Notes: generated from the letters alone by a model not told the origin. A stretch of DNA of 15,530 nucleotides from Deltaproteobacteria bacterium (GCA_003647375.1 QMMS01000077.1:1-15530), one strand, 5' to 3'; positions 7,279-13,407 are shown, counted from the first letter of the stretch. Numbers and translations: made by a program.

Positions 7279-10110
7279 CTACTCACATCCCTTGATGAGT
7301 TTCCAGGAATCCTTTACGACATCATAAGCGATCTCAACCGAGCAGGCTCCTTCATCGATACCCTTGAATCGCCATATTTCCCACGTGTAATCAACCGTGT
7401 AATTTGACTGCTTGCTGGTATTTTTTTTCAAGTTGACCCGTTTGTATTTGACGTCCTTTTTATGGATTGCCTCATCACTGTATTTTGACAATACATAAGA
7501 TTCCACGAGTGGTTCTGTTTTCGACCTGATAAGTTTCCGGAGGGTTCGATAGTGTCTGAATTGTCCCTGAAATTTGACATAACCCTCTTTGAGGCGTACT
7601 GCCTCATATTCTTCAGGCGAAACCCAGGCCTCATGGTAATGTATGTAGCCCCTTGGGCCATATACCATGTCTTCCTGCAACAGTCTGCCCTGGATGATGA
7701 CTTTCTGCTGCAACAGCCGTGAATCCACCCCGTAGGCGCTCTGTTCAATCAGGTCCAGGGCCGCTGTATATTCTTTCTTGGCAGCGTTATATTCCTCATT
7801 TCGTCGATATGTGTCTGCGGTCGCCACGAAGGCATTAACCCTTGAAAGATCTTTTTGGAGAGCGGCCTCTTGCATTTCTTTTTCAATTCGTGCCCGCTGT
7901 TCCAGCGCCCGCTTCTTTTCCTCTGCAATCCTGGCAATGCGTTCGGACTCTTTTTTCTTCTCCGCCACGATGCGCCGCAATCTTTCTTCTTCCCGCTTTT
8001 GTTCCTGGACCAGTCTGGCCCTGCGTTCGGCCTCCAACTTTTTCTCAGCTTCTATTTTCTTCGTTGCAAGAGCCATTTGAATATTCTTTTTTTCTTCGGC
8101 GGACTCTTTCTTTTCCTGTTCTACTTTTTTATCAGCTTGACTTTGTGCAAGGCGCTGCTTTTCAAGCATTTTTTGTTTCATGATTTCCTGAACGAGTCGC
8201 CGCTGTTCTTCCTGCACTTTCTTATTTTTCTGCTCCGCTGATTCAAAATATTTATAGTACACCACCTTCAAGAGTCTATTGTCGGCATTCGGGCTCTTCC
8301 AGAAGAAGTAATAGCCACCTATCATCAGAATTAGTGCGAGAATGGCATAGATTACCTGGAATGCGTATCCCGGCAGGGTCCTTTTTTCATCCTTGAATCT
8401 TTTTTGAGTGGGTTGTGGCTGAATGCCTTCATTCAGGTCTTCCTGGAACGGATCCACCGGTACAATCTGTCGATTGTTATCGGTTTTAACCCCATCGACC
8501 CGTTTAAATGCGTCCATACCAACACCGGAATCTTCCAGGGGTGGTGATTCAGCTTCGGCATCCCCTTGCTTCCCGGCAGCGATTATCTCTCTCAGCTCCG
8601 CCAGGTCGAATCCTTTCCGTGTTTCATCCTTGCCATCATCCAACACCTTATCCCCGGAGCTCCCATCCCCGGGCACGTCTCCGGCATCGACGGAAGTCAC
8701 ATCCCTTTCATCCTGCGGTACGACTTCCGCTTTCAACACCTGCTCCAAATCTGACAAATCGATGGTCTCTTCAGGGATTGCCTCAGATTCCAAAGACCGG
8801 TCAACTGTCTCTGAAATAACAGGCCCTGCAGAATCGATCTCCCGGACGAGGTCATCCGTTTTCAACTTTCCAGCAGGTTTTCTCAAGGCATCGGCCATCT
8901 CCTTTGCACTGCCAAAACGCATCTCCGGGTTTTTCTCAAGTGCCTTATTGAGTATCGAGACCACCGCCGGATCAAGGTCCGGTTGATATGTCGTGACGGG
9001 TTCCGGATTTTCGTTCGCTGTCTGATACATGATGGTCGTGAGATTCTCTCCATCAAATGGTAATTTGCCCGTCAGAAGCTGATAGAAAAGAACCCCCAGG
9101 GAGAAGATATCCGAAGCGCCGGTGATACCGGCACCCTTTGCCTGTTCGGGTGACATGTAAAAAGGGGTGCCTTTGATAATGCCGGTGCGTGTCTTTGTCC
9201 CCCCGGCCGCCCTGGCAATACCAAAATCCATGACCTTTGCCAGTCCACCCGTGAGTATCATGATGTTTCCGGGTTTGATATCGCGATGAACAACACCCTG
9301 GCTGTGGGCATAATGAAGCGCCTCGCACACCTGTATGATATAATCGAAGCACTGGTGAAGGGGAAGCAGATTACCTGCAGATGTATATCGCTCGAGACTT
9401 TCACCCTGTAGGTATTCCATTGCCAAGTAGGACAGGTCCAGATCTTCACCCACATCGTACATCATTACAATGTTTTTATGGGAGAGCTTGGCCACGACTT
9501 CAGCCTCCCGGTAGAACTGCGCTTTTATCTTTTCGGCTTTGTCCTCGTCATAATCATCAATAAACCGAATGGTCTTTATGGCTGTTAAACGATTCAGTTT
9601 CGGGTCTCGCCCCTTGTAAACGATTCCCATGGCGCCTTTGCCGATCTGTTCGAGTATTTCGTATCGGCCGAGCCTCGGTTTCTTTTTCTCGGACAGATCC
9701 TCTATGACAACCGTTGACTTGTTATCCACGGGTGACGCTGTCATTTGCGTCTGTGGCAATTCCGAATGGATACCGACCAAAATATCTGTGTCCTGATCCA
9801 TACCGGATACGGGCGACTTGGATGTAAAAAACCTGAGACCGCCAAAGAACAAAACACATATGGCAATCAGCTTCAGCAATATTTTAAGAATGGTGATAGT
9901 GTCTTTCCCAAGGGGCACCAGCTTCAGGAGAAAATAATCGATGAAATCAGTAAAAAAGAGGATGACCAGGCAAACCATGATCAGATTGATGGCGGCGGCA
10001 ATTTTTCCACCCACATATTCTTTCTTGGCACGGTTGTAGACAATGATGGTCATGAGATAAAACACAAGACTTAAAAGTTGTCCCAACCAATAGTCCACAC
10101 CGCCGTTCAT
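7279..10110 (-). CDS. Membrane Ser/Thr protein kinase 2 with periplasmic coiled coil and novel C-terminal domain
   Basis: 943 aa and paralogous to kinase 1. It has the same three N-terminal membrane helices (to residue 96) and a full Hanks kinase domain (about 150-425): GKGAMGIVY, Lys179, Glu202, HRD (275-277), DFG (295-297), SPE (320-322). An acidic low-complexity linker (about 430-580) leads to a fourth transmembrane helix (about 583-605). A Lys/Glu/Arg/Gln-rich coiled coil of TolA style follows (about 620-755), then a TPR-like helix pair (YRRNEEYNAAKKEYTAALDL). The C-terminal domain (about 815-943) contains YGPRGYIHYHEAWVSPEEYE and many Tyr, Lys and Trp residues; I do not recognise it. Topology by the positive-inside rule puts the kinase in the cytoplasm and the coil and C-terminal domain in the periplasm, probably as a sensor. 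GGAG 5 nt before the ATG supports the start. It probably leads an operon with the DUF4388 protein and kinase 1. Confidence 0.93.
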   Translation of the reverse strand: MNGGVDYWLGQLLSLVFYLMTIIVYNRAKKEYVGGKIAAAINLIMVCLVILFFTDFIDYFLLKLVPLGKDTITILKILLKLIAICVLFFGGLRFFTSKSPVSGMDQDTDILVGIHSELPQTQMTASPVDNKSTVVIEDLSEKKKPRLGRYEILEQIGKGAMGIVYKGRDPKLNRLTAIKTIRFIDDYDEDKAEKIKAQFYREAEVVAKLSHKNIVMMYDVGEDLDLSYLAMEYLQGESLERYTSAGNLLPLHQCFDYIIQVCEALHYAHSQGVVHRDIKPGNIMILTGGLAKVMDFGIARAAGGTKTRTGIIKGTPFYMSPEQAKGAGITGASDIFSLGVLFYQLLTGKLPFDGENLTTIMYQTANENPEPVTTYQPDLDPAVVSILNKALEKNPEMRFGSAKEMADALRKPAGKLKTDDLVREIDSAGPVISETVDRSLESEAIPEETIDLSDLEQVLKAEVVPQDERDVTSVDAGDVPGDGSSGDKVLDDGKDETRKGFDLAELREIIAAGKQGDAEAESPPLEDSGVGMDAFKRVDGVKTDNNRQIVPVDPFQEDLNEGIQPQPTQKRFKDEKRTLPGYAFQVIYAILALILMIGGYYFFWKSPNADNRLLKVVYYKYFESAEQKNKKVQEEQRRLVQEIMKQKMLEKQRLAQSQADKKVEQEKKESAEEKKNIQMALATKKIEAEKKLEAERRARLVQEQKREEERLRRIVAEKKKESERIARIAEEKKRALEQRARIEKEMQEAALQKDLSRVNAFVATADTYRRNEEYNAAKKEYTAALDLIEQSAYGVDSRLLQQKVIIQGRLLQEDMVYGPRGYIHYHEAWVSPEEYEAVRLKEGYVKFQGQFRHYRTLRKLIRSKTEPLVESYVLSKYSDEAIHKKDVKYKRVNLKKNTSKQSNYTVDYTWEIWRFKGIDEGACSVEIAYDVVKDSWKLIKGCE

Positions 10111-10144
10111 ATGCTCTCCAATGCCATCTCTGGTAACGTGAGAT

Positions 10145-10168
10145 GTAGTATCGGGTGTAAAATACTAC
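10145..10168. promoter_or_regulatory. Inverted repeat upstream of kinase 2
   Basis: GTAGTAT (10145-10151) and ATACTAC (10162-10168) form a perfect 7-bp inverted repeat with a 10-nt spacer, 35-58 bp upstream of the kinase 2 ATG. It overlaps the weak promoter candidate, so it could be an operator or leader hairpin. Confidence 0.4.
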
Positions 10169-10204
10169 TACCTAAGATCGTATCAAAATAAATTGATCCA
10201 TATT

Positions 10205-10236
10205 GAGGATTCGAGGGGTCGAGGTTTCCAGGGTTC
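10205..10236 (+). repeat. Period-8 word array (GGRTTCGA family)
   Basis: Four degenerate 8-bp units: GAGGATTC, GAGGGGTC, GAGGTTTC, CAGGGTTC. The minus strand of the array at 10387-10434 uses nearly the same word (GGATTCAA), so the two arrays are inverted relatives about 150 bp apart. Confidence 0.55.
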
Positions 10237-10268
10237 GAGTGATATGCTATAAAGTTGCAAAGGGTTAA

Positions 10269-10283
10269 ACGTTTGGCAAACGT
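10269..10283. promoter_or_regulatory. Operator-like palindrome
   Basis: ACGTTTG-g-CAAACGT is a perfect 7-bp inverted repeat around one base, the size expected for a dimeric repressor site. It lies about 160 bp upstream of the kinase 2 start. Function is unproven. Confidence 0.4.
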
Positions 10284-10386
10284 ATATGAACTTTATTTGA
10301 ATACAAATACGTCAGCATAACATTTTTCAAAATCGCTGGTATTGATAAAATTTTCAAATAACTGGAAATAACTGGAAAACGAGCAC

Positions 10387-10434
10387 TTGAATCCTTGAAT
10401 CCTTGAATCCTTGAATCCTTGAACCCTTGAACCC
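10387..10434 (+). repeat. Tandem octamer array TTGAATCC x6
   Basis: Four exact copies of TTGAATCC followed by two of TTGAACCC, 48 bp in all. The period of 8 rules out a protein repeat. It is followed directly by the 20-bp palindrome at 10437-10456. Confidence 0.85.
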
Positions 10435-10436
10435 CT

Positions 10437-10456
10437 TCTCCCAATTAATTGGGAGA
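10437..10456. promoter_or_regulatory. Perfect 20-bp palindrome
   Basis: TCTCCCAATTAATTGGGAGA is perfectly self-complementary. It abuts the tandem octamer array and is followed by an AT-rich stretch (ATATTTATATATATC). It could be a regulator binding site or a cruciform. It has no T-run suited to a terminator. Confidence 0.5.
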
Positions 10457-10570
10457 GAATATTTATATATATCAACAGGAGATCTTTTGTCAAAAGAATG
10501 ATCGGGATAGTGCGGGCAAAAATAAAATTGGCCCGAACATTTCATTAAACTTATTGAAAGTAGAGGAGAC

Positions 10571-10679
10571 AGAATACAGAACAATAACAAAAGACTATAG
10601 GCTATTAGGCTGTAGACTTTTAGCAGTAAGCAGCCTAACAGTCTACAGCCTATAGCCTATAGCCTAATGGTCTACAGCT
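10571..10679 (-). repeat. Dispersed CTGTAGG-word palindromic repeat, copy 4 (inverted)
   Basis: The segment 10598-10652 is the reverse complement of 7143-7197 with only two differences, and the similarity extends into AGAATACAG at 10571-10579. It is oriented opposite to copies 1-3. It lies between the aminotransferase operon and the kinase 2 leader. Confidence 0.8.
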
Positions 10680-10752
10680 TCGTATTTTGAATGGAAAGAC
10701 GAGAAACGGAAATAATTCTGTCTTCTGACCTCTGACCCCTGTCTCGAAGAGC

Positions 10753-11661
10753 TCACACAGACAGTTTCTGCATCCATTGCATGTATGATTCATCCTGGAA
10801 AGCGAGAATATTCGCCATCTGTTCCATTAACCGGCGCGTTACTGGCCCAGGTGCCACCAGGTGTTTATCTTCAAATTGTTTTACCGGTTCGACCTTAACA
10901 CCCGTATGCGACAGAAATATTTCGTCGGCGCCATATATATCACTCAAACTCAATGGTTCCTCGGCGGTTACAAAGCCCATGGATTTGGCCATTTCCAGGA
11001 CGGACATTCGTGATATTCCGGGAAGAACTCTGCCCAGGGGGGGGATTTTTACAATGCTGTCTTTCACGATAAAAACAGATTCCGCCGAGCCCTCCGTCAC
11101 AAGACCATCCGTTCCCAGCATGATTCCAATGTCGAACCCACGTGCAACGGCATCTTTCCGGGTCAGGTAGGCATTCAGGTAATTGGAGCAGGCCTTGGCT
11201 GACACCGGAACCGTTTGGGGATCAATTTTCCGCCATTTGCTGATACAGGTCTTTACGGGTTCCCGGCTGTCCAGATTCATCTCCGGCATTTCCGGTATAG
11301 CAAATATCGCCAGATCCGGTTTTGACTGGGGCAGCAACCGAATAACAGCTTCTTCTCCCCAATATGCCATGATCTTCACCACCCCCCTGCCAACATCGTT
11401 ACGGATAACGGTTTCGGCCACGGCTTCTGAGATGGTCTCCACGGAATAACACAACTCCATTTCAAGAAGCTTGGCACTGTTCAGCAGGCGATTCAGATGG
11501 GCTTCCATTCGAAAGGCTGCCGGACCTTCAGGACCCGTATGAATACGGAATATCTCGAAAATAGCAGAAGCTCTCGAAAAAGAATGCGATAATATGGGAA
11601 CCGTTGCAGATGCCCAGGGTATGAATTTGCCGTTTAACCAGACCTGTTTCTTATCTTTCAT
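10753..11661 (-). CDS. Class IV PLP-dependent aminotransferase (branched-chain aminotransferase/aminodeoxychorismate lyase family)
   Basis: 302 aa, the usual length for fold-type IV enzymes such as IlvE, PabC and D-amino acid aminotransferase. The PLP lysine is Lys156 in VSAKACSNYLNAYL. Arg58 in HLNRLL fits the phosphate-binding arginine, and Glu190 in VTEGSAESVF fits the residue that contacts the PLP ring nitrogen. GRVLPGISR near residue 214 matches the conserved G(I/V)xR region. The N-terminal motif is HSFSRASAIFEIFR rather than the DxGxxxGDGxFEGIRxY of classical branched-chain enzymes, so the substrate is uncertain; transfer of an amino group from a branched-chain or other hydrophobic amino acid, or 4-amino-4-deoxychorismate lyase activity, are the main options. 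Its ATG overlaps the TGA of the NUDIX gene as ATGA, and no independent ribosome binding site is visible, which indicates translational coupling. Confidence 0.88.
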   Translation of the reverse strand: MKDKKQVWLNGKFIPWASATVPILSHSFSRASAIFEIFRIHTGPEGPAAFRMEAHLNRLLNSAKLLEMELCYSVETISEAVAETVIRNDVGRGVVKIMAYWGEEAVIRLLPQSKPDLAIFAIPEMPEMNLDSREPVKTCISKWRKIDPQTVPVSAKACSNYLNAYLTRKDAVARGFDIGIMLGTDGLVTEGSAESVFIVKDSIVKIPPLGRVLPGISRMSVLEMAKSMGFVTAEEPLSLSDIYGADEIFLSHTGVKVEPVKQFEDKHLVAPGPVTRRLMEQMANILAFQDESYMQWMQKLSV

Positions 11662-12215
11662 GATTGTTTTAAGTACTGGATTGCACGCAGGATGGCAAGA
11701 ATCGATAACGCATCGATAATGATACCCGAGTCGATCATCTCCAGAATGTCTTGAATTTTGAATCGATGAACCTCAATGATTTCATCTTCATCGAGGTTTT
11801 GTACTGTCCTGATCATATCTCTTGCCAGATAAATATAGGAGATCTCATCGGAATATGCCGGCAGCAAATACGTTTTTCCTAAAGGGACGAATCTTGTGGC
11901 CTCATATCCTGTCTCCTCTTCCAGTTCACGTCTGGCGCACTGTTCCGGCGACTCCCCGGAATCCATTGTCCCTGCGGGTATCTCATAGATATACGCGTTG
12001 ATAACATACCGGTACTGTTTTATCACGCCGATGGTTTTATCTTCGAACAATGGTACGATAACGGCAGAACCCGGGTGCCGGACAAATGCCATTTCCGTAT
12101 TAACGTTGTGTGGCAGGGTGATGCGTTCCTTAAAAAAAGAGAACTGCCGTCCCTTGTAGATCTCATGGCTGCTATGGACTGTTGATATCGATTTGTGCTT
12201 CTTAGTTTGCGCCAT
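11658..12215 (-). CDS. NUDIX hydrolase, ADP-ribose pyrophosphatase type
   Basis: 185 aa from the chosen ATG. The full NUDIX box (Gx5Ex7REUxEExGU) is present at residues 82-104: it starts AGTMDSGESPEQCARREL and ends EEETGY. The preceding EIPAG is typical of ADP-ribose/sugar-nucleotide pyrophosphatases (NudF/YffH type), which hydrolyse ADP-ribose to AMP and ribose-5-phosphate. The flanking strands HPGSAVIVPL and IKQYRY also fit that group. An in-frame ATG at 12254 would add 13 residues and overlap the AbrB-like gene by 29 bp. Neither start has a well-spaced Shine-Dalgarno sequence; I chose 12215 because it leaves 10 nt to the upstream stop and gives a normal N-terminus. The gene is in the middle of a three-gene operon, coupled to the aminotransferase by an ATGA overlap. 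Confidence 0.9.
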   Translation of the reverse strand: MAQTKKHKSISTVHSSHEIYKGRQFSFFKERITLPHNVNTEMAFVRHPGSAVIVPLFEDKTIGVIKQYRYVINAYIYEIPAGTMDSGESPEQCARRELEEETGYEATRFVPLGKTYLLPAYSDEISYIYLARDMIRTVQNLDEDEIIEVHRFKIQDILEMIDSGIIIDALSILAILRAIQYLKQS

Positions 12216-12225
12216 AATGTGCGGT

Positions 12226-12537
12226 TTATAGCCGTGAAAGAATGATCCGATCATCCTCGCAAGTAACTTTGAACATATCGCCTATTTTAAAATCGGTATC
12301 CTCGATCCTTGCTTTGGGAATAATGATAGCGTTCTGACTCATTCTGACAATTTTGGGTTTCGGTTTATATAACCCCTTGATTTGAGATGAGTTTTTAATC
12401 AGATTTTTATAGATCAATCTTCCAACGCGCGCCTGAAGCGTCTTTAGCTTTAAATCGGTTTGCTTGCATATTTTATCTGCATCCATATACCGATCTATCA
12501 CTTTCAATAGTTCTTTGTCGGATATTTTAGCCGCCAT
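12226..12537 (-). CDS. Small HTH/AbrB-like (swapped-hairpin) DNA-binding protein
   Basis: 103 aa. The N-terminal half (about 1-50, ISDKELLKVIDRYMDADKIC then QTDLKLKTLQARVGRLIYKN) looks like a helix-turn-helix. The C-terminal 42 residues contain IVRMSQNAIIIPKARIEDTD then FKIGDMFKVTCEDDRIILSR. This follows the AbrB/MazE/SpoVT swapped-hairpin pattern (xIxIPKxxxxxxxxKxGDxxxVxxxDDxIxL). It is probably a DNA-binding autoregulator or antitoxin-like protein. AAAAAGG 5 nt upstream of the ATG is a good ribosome binding site. A terminator-like hairpin ends about 20 nt upstream of the start. It is the first gene of the operon with the NUDIX and aminotransferase genes. No toxin gene is adjacent. The domain call rests on motif pattern only. 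Confidence 0.75.
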   Translation of the reverse strand: MAAKISDKELLKVIDRYMDADKICKQTDLKLKTLQARVGRLIYKNLIKNSSQIKGLYKPKPKIVRMSQNAIIIPKARIEDTDFKIGDMFKVTCEDDRIILSRL

Positions 12538-12556
12538 AGCTGCCTTTTTAAAATCG

Positions 12557-12587
12557 AAGATTCCCTCTGGAATCCAGCGGGAATCTT
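12557..12587 (-). terminator. Terminator-like hairpin in the leader of the AbrB-like operon
   Basis: Perfect 9-bp arms AAGATTCCC and GGGAATCTT enclose a second stem (CTGG-att-CCAG), giving a strong 31-nt hairpin. On the minus strand it is followed by cgaTTTTaaaa and then by the ribosome binding site of the AbrB-like gene. The T-run is short, so it may act as an attenuator rather than a full terminator. It sits about 20 nt downstream of the structured element at 12608-12710, as an expression platform would. Confidence 0.55.
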
Positions 12588-12607
12588 TTATGGGGAAATG
12601 TCTGAGA

Positions 12608-12710
12608 TACCTGCAACAACAGATTCTGCCTCACCCGTCTTTGGCGATAAGCCGGAAGCAGTTGCACCTTTGCCTCCAAACCGTCGTGGCTTTCGCAGGA
12701 TTTGCAGTTA
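12608..12710 (-). ncRNA. Candidate structured leader RNA (riboswitch-like, weak GEMM-I resemblance)
   Basis: The minus-strand RNA can be closed by TAACTGCAA (12702-12710) pairing with TTGCAGGTA (12608-12616), 8 of 9 pairs. Inside, one arm can be closed by TCC/GGA and contains a GC-GAAA-GC tetraloop stem. A second arm is closed by CTGC/GCAG and contains GGC-TTATC-GCC. The junction segments TGCAAATCC and GGAGGCAAAGG resemble the conserved purine-rich segments of the c-di-GMP-I (GEMM) riboswitch, but the invariant GGACGCAAAGC is not exact. A hairpin follows immediately downstream. The structure is deduced by hand; ligand and class are unproven, and it could be an intergenic repeat instead. Confidence 0.35.
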
Positions 12711-12721
12711 CCTTAGCACAT

Positions 12722-12883
12722 CTAATTTGCTTCATCAAGATTTTTTACATTAATTCTTGATTCAAATTTTATTTCATACTCCTTTGATATCATCTCAATA
12801 TCTATTTCATCAAATCTATCTAACTCATCAATAAAGGAAGTAAAACTGAACTCTTCATTAAAGTTTTCATTTAATAATCTCAT
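12722..12883 (-). CDS. Small acidic protein of unknown function (53 aa)
   Basis: ATG at 12883 is preceded by AAAGGAG at 7 nt spacing, the best ribosome binding site in the window, and the frame ends at TAG (12722-12724). The product starts MRLLNENFNEEFSFTSFIDE, is rich in Asp, Glu and Phe, and has no signal peptide or membrane segment. The codons are AT-rich, unlike the neighbours but like the AT-rich island just upstream, suggesting foreign origin. A possible promoter (TTGACA at 12938-12943) lies 55-60 bp upstream. I recognise no family. Its position before a regulatory leader and an AbrB-like gene would allow an antitoxin or phage-accessory role, but nothing shows this. Confidence 0.6.
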   Translation of the reverse strand: MRLLNENFNEEFSFTSFIDELDRFDEIDIEMISKEYEIKFESRINVKNLDEAN

Positions 12884-12897
12884 CTTAGTTCTCCTTT

Positions 12898-13070
12898 ATT
12901 TTAAATTCATATGCTATAAATCATGGAATTTTAAGAATGTCAAGATATATTTTGATTTAATTTTTTTATTATTATATTATTTTTACTCCTCTTTTTTACA
13001 TTACTATATATGTTTTTTTACATTAATTTTTCATTATATTTTTTCATGATTATTATACCTATAGCATTTG
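12898..13070. other. Strongly AT-rich island
   Basis: The 160 bases 12901-13060 contain only 24 G or C (15%), against roughly balanced composition elsewhere. The string TTTTTTACATTA recurs here and once more inside the 53-aa ORF (around 12740-12751 and 13014-13025), as a direct repeat flanking part of that gene. No gene is seen. The island may be an H-NS-type silenced foreign segment or a promoter-rich insertion scar. Confidence 0.6.
12913..12943 (-). promoter_or_regulatory. Possible promoter of the 53-aa ORF
   Basis: A perfect TTGACA (12938-12943, minus strand) is followed by TTTATA at 17 nt or TATAGC at 19 nt. The -10 match is only fair, but the surroundings are AT-rich and the position before the strong ribosome binding site is suitable. 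Confidence 0.35.
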
Positions 13071-13080
13071 TCAAAATAGC

Positions 13081-13294
13081 GATCCTGTTACTCCGAAAGG
13101 GGCTTCCATATTTTTTTCAAAAGGACGTATCAATAGACTCCGTCATACCGGACCTGATAAGCCTGCTCCAGCAAGTATAGTTAGCCGGGGACATTCAGTC
13201 TTCTGGATTTCCGCAAGCCTACCTCTTCGTCGGTGAGAATTGAAATCGTGCGCGACTTCGTCGCTATTTTAAGATTTTTTTTGATTCATCATTG
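13081..13294. other. Non-coding stretch between GTPase and AT-rich island
   Basis: No frame is convincing here. Short hairpin GCGAC-ttc-GTCGC (13252-13264) is followed on the plus strand by TATTTTAAGATTTTTTTT, a terminator-like arrangement with no plus-strand gene upstream. Short word stretches such as the one around 13141-13160 resemble decayed dispersed repeats. Confidence 0.35.
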
Positions 13295-13329
13295 GACGTT
13301 CGATGTTCGATGTTCGATGTTCGACGTTC
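13295..13329 (+). repeat. Tandem heptamer array GATGTTC x5
   Basis: Five adjacent 7-bp units: GACGTTC, three copies of GATGTTC, then GACGTTC. A weaker period-7 run (ATTATGA twice) follows at 13362-13375. It lies about 80 bp downstream of the GTPase stop codon. Confidence 0.8.
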
Positions 13330-13407
13330 ATCTTTTAAATAACTCTATCGTCCAACATCGAATTATGAATTATGAATGGAAAGGATGAAGAAACAGGTGT
13401 ATCAGGT

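Larger units (their letters stand above)
10111..10752. other. Repeat-rich intergenic region upstream of kinase 2
   Basis: 642 bp without a credible gene. It contains the kinase 2 leader, two period-8 word arrays in opposite orientation (10205-10236, 10387-10434), two operator-like palindromes (10269-10283, 10437-10456) and repeat copy 4. The open frames here pass through the tandem repeats in period 8 and look accidental. A weak promoter for kinase 2 (TTGATA, 16 nt, TATTTT) can be drawn near 10160-10190 on the minus strand. Confidence 0.55.

Noticed and set aside
7778..8241. Phe/Ser-rich plus-strand frames
   Set aside because: They are the antisense of the Lys/Glu-rich coiled coil of kinase 2; long open frames there follow from codon bias.
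8423..8986. 187-aa plus-strand frame
   Set aside because: Antisense of the acidic linker of kinase 2, Ser/Pro-rich low complexity with no motif or ribosome binding site.
10387..10434. CRISPR-like array
   Set aside because: Units are 8 bp and contiguous without spacers, so this is a simple tandem repeat.
10437..10456. Rho-independent terminator
   Set aside because: The palindrome is half A/T, has no loop and is not followed by a T-run on either strand in a suitable place.
10293..10590. 66- and 78-aa minus-strand frames upstream of kinase 2
   Set aside because: Both run through the period-8 tandem array in a way that only reflects the repeat, and they match no protein pattern.
12215..12254. 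Upstream start for the NUDIX gene
   Set aside because: The ATG at 12254 has GAGG directly touching it and overlaps the previous gene by 29 bp; kept only as an alternative.
12602..12611. TPP riboswitch start (CTGAGATACC) on the plus strand
   Set aside because: Only this short piece resembles the thi box; the second conserved half and a plus-strand gene are absent.
12464..12760. 98-aa plus-strand frame
   Set aside because: It crosses the start of the AbrB-like gene, the terminator-like hairpin and the 53-aa ORF in antisense, with no ribosome binding site.
13081..13294. Transposase remnant or coding fragment
   Set aside because: Short frames on both strands are broken by stops and show no recognisable motif, so I could not support a named pseudogene.
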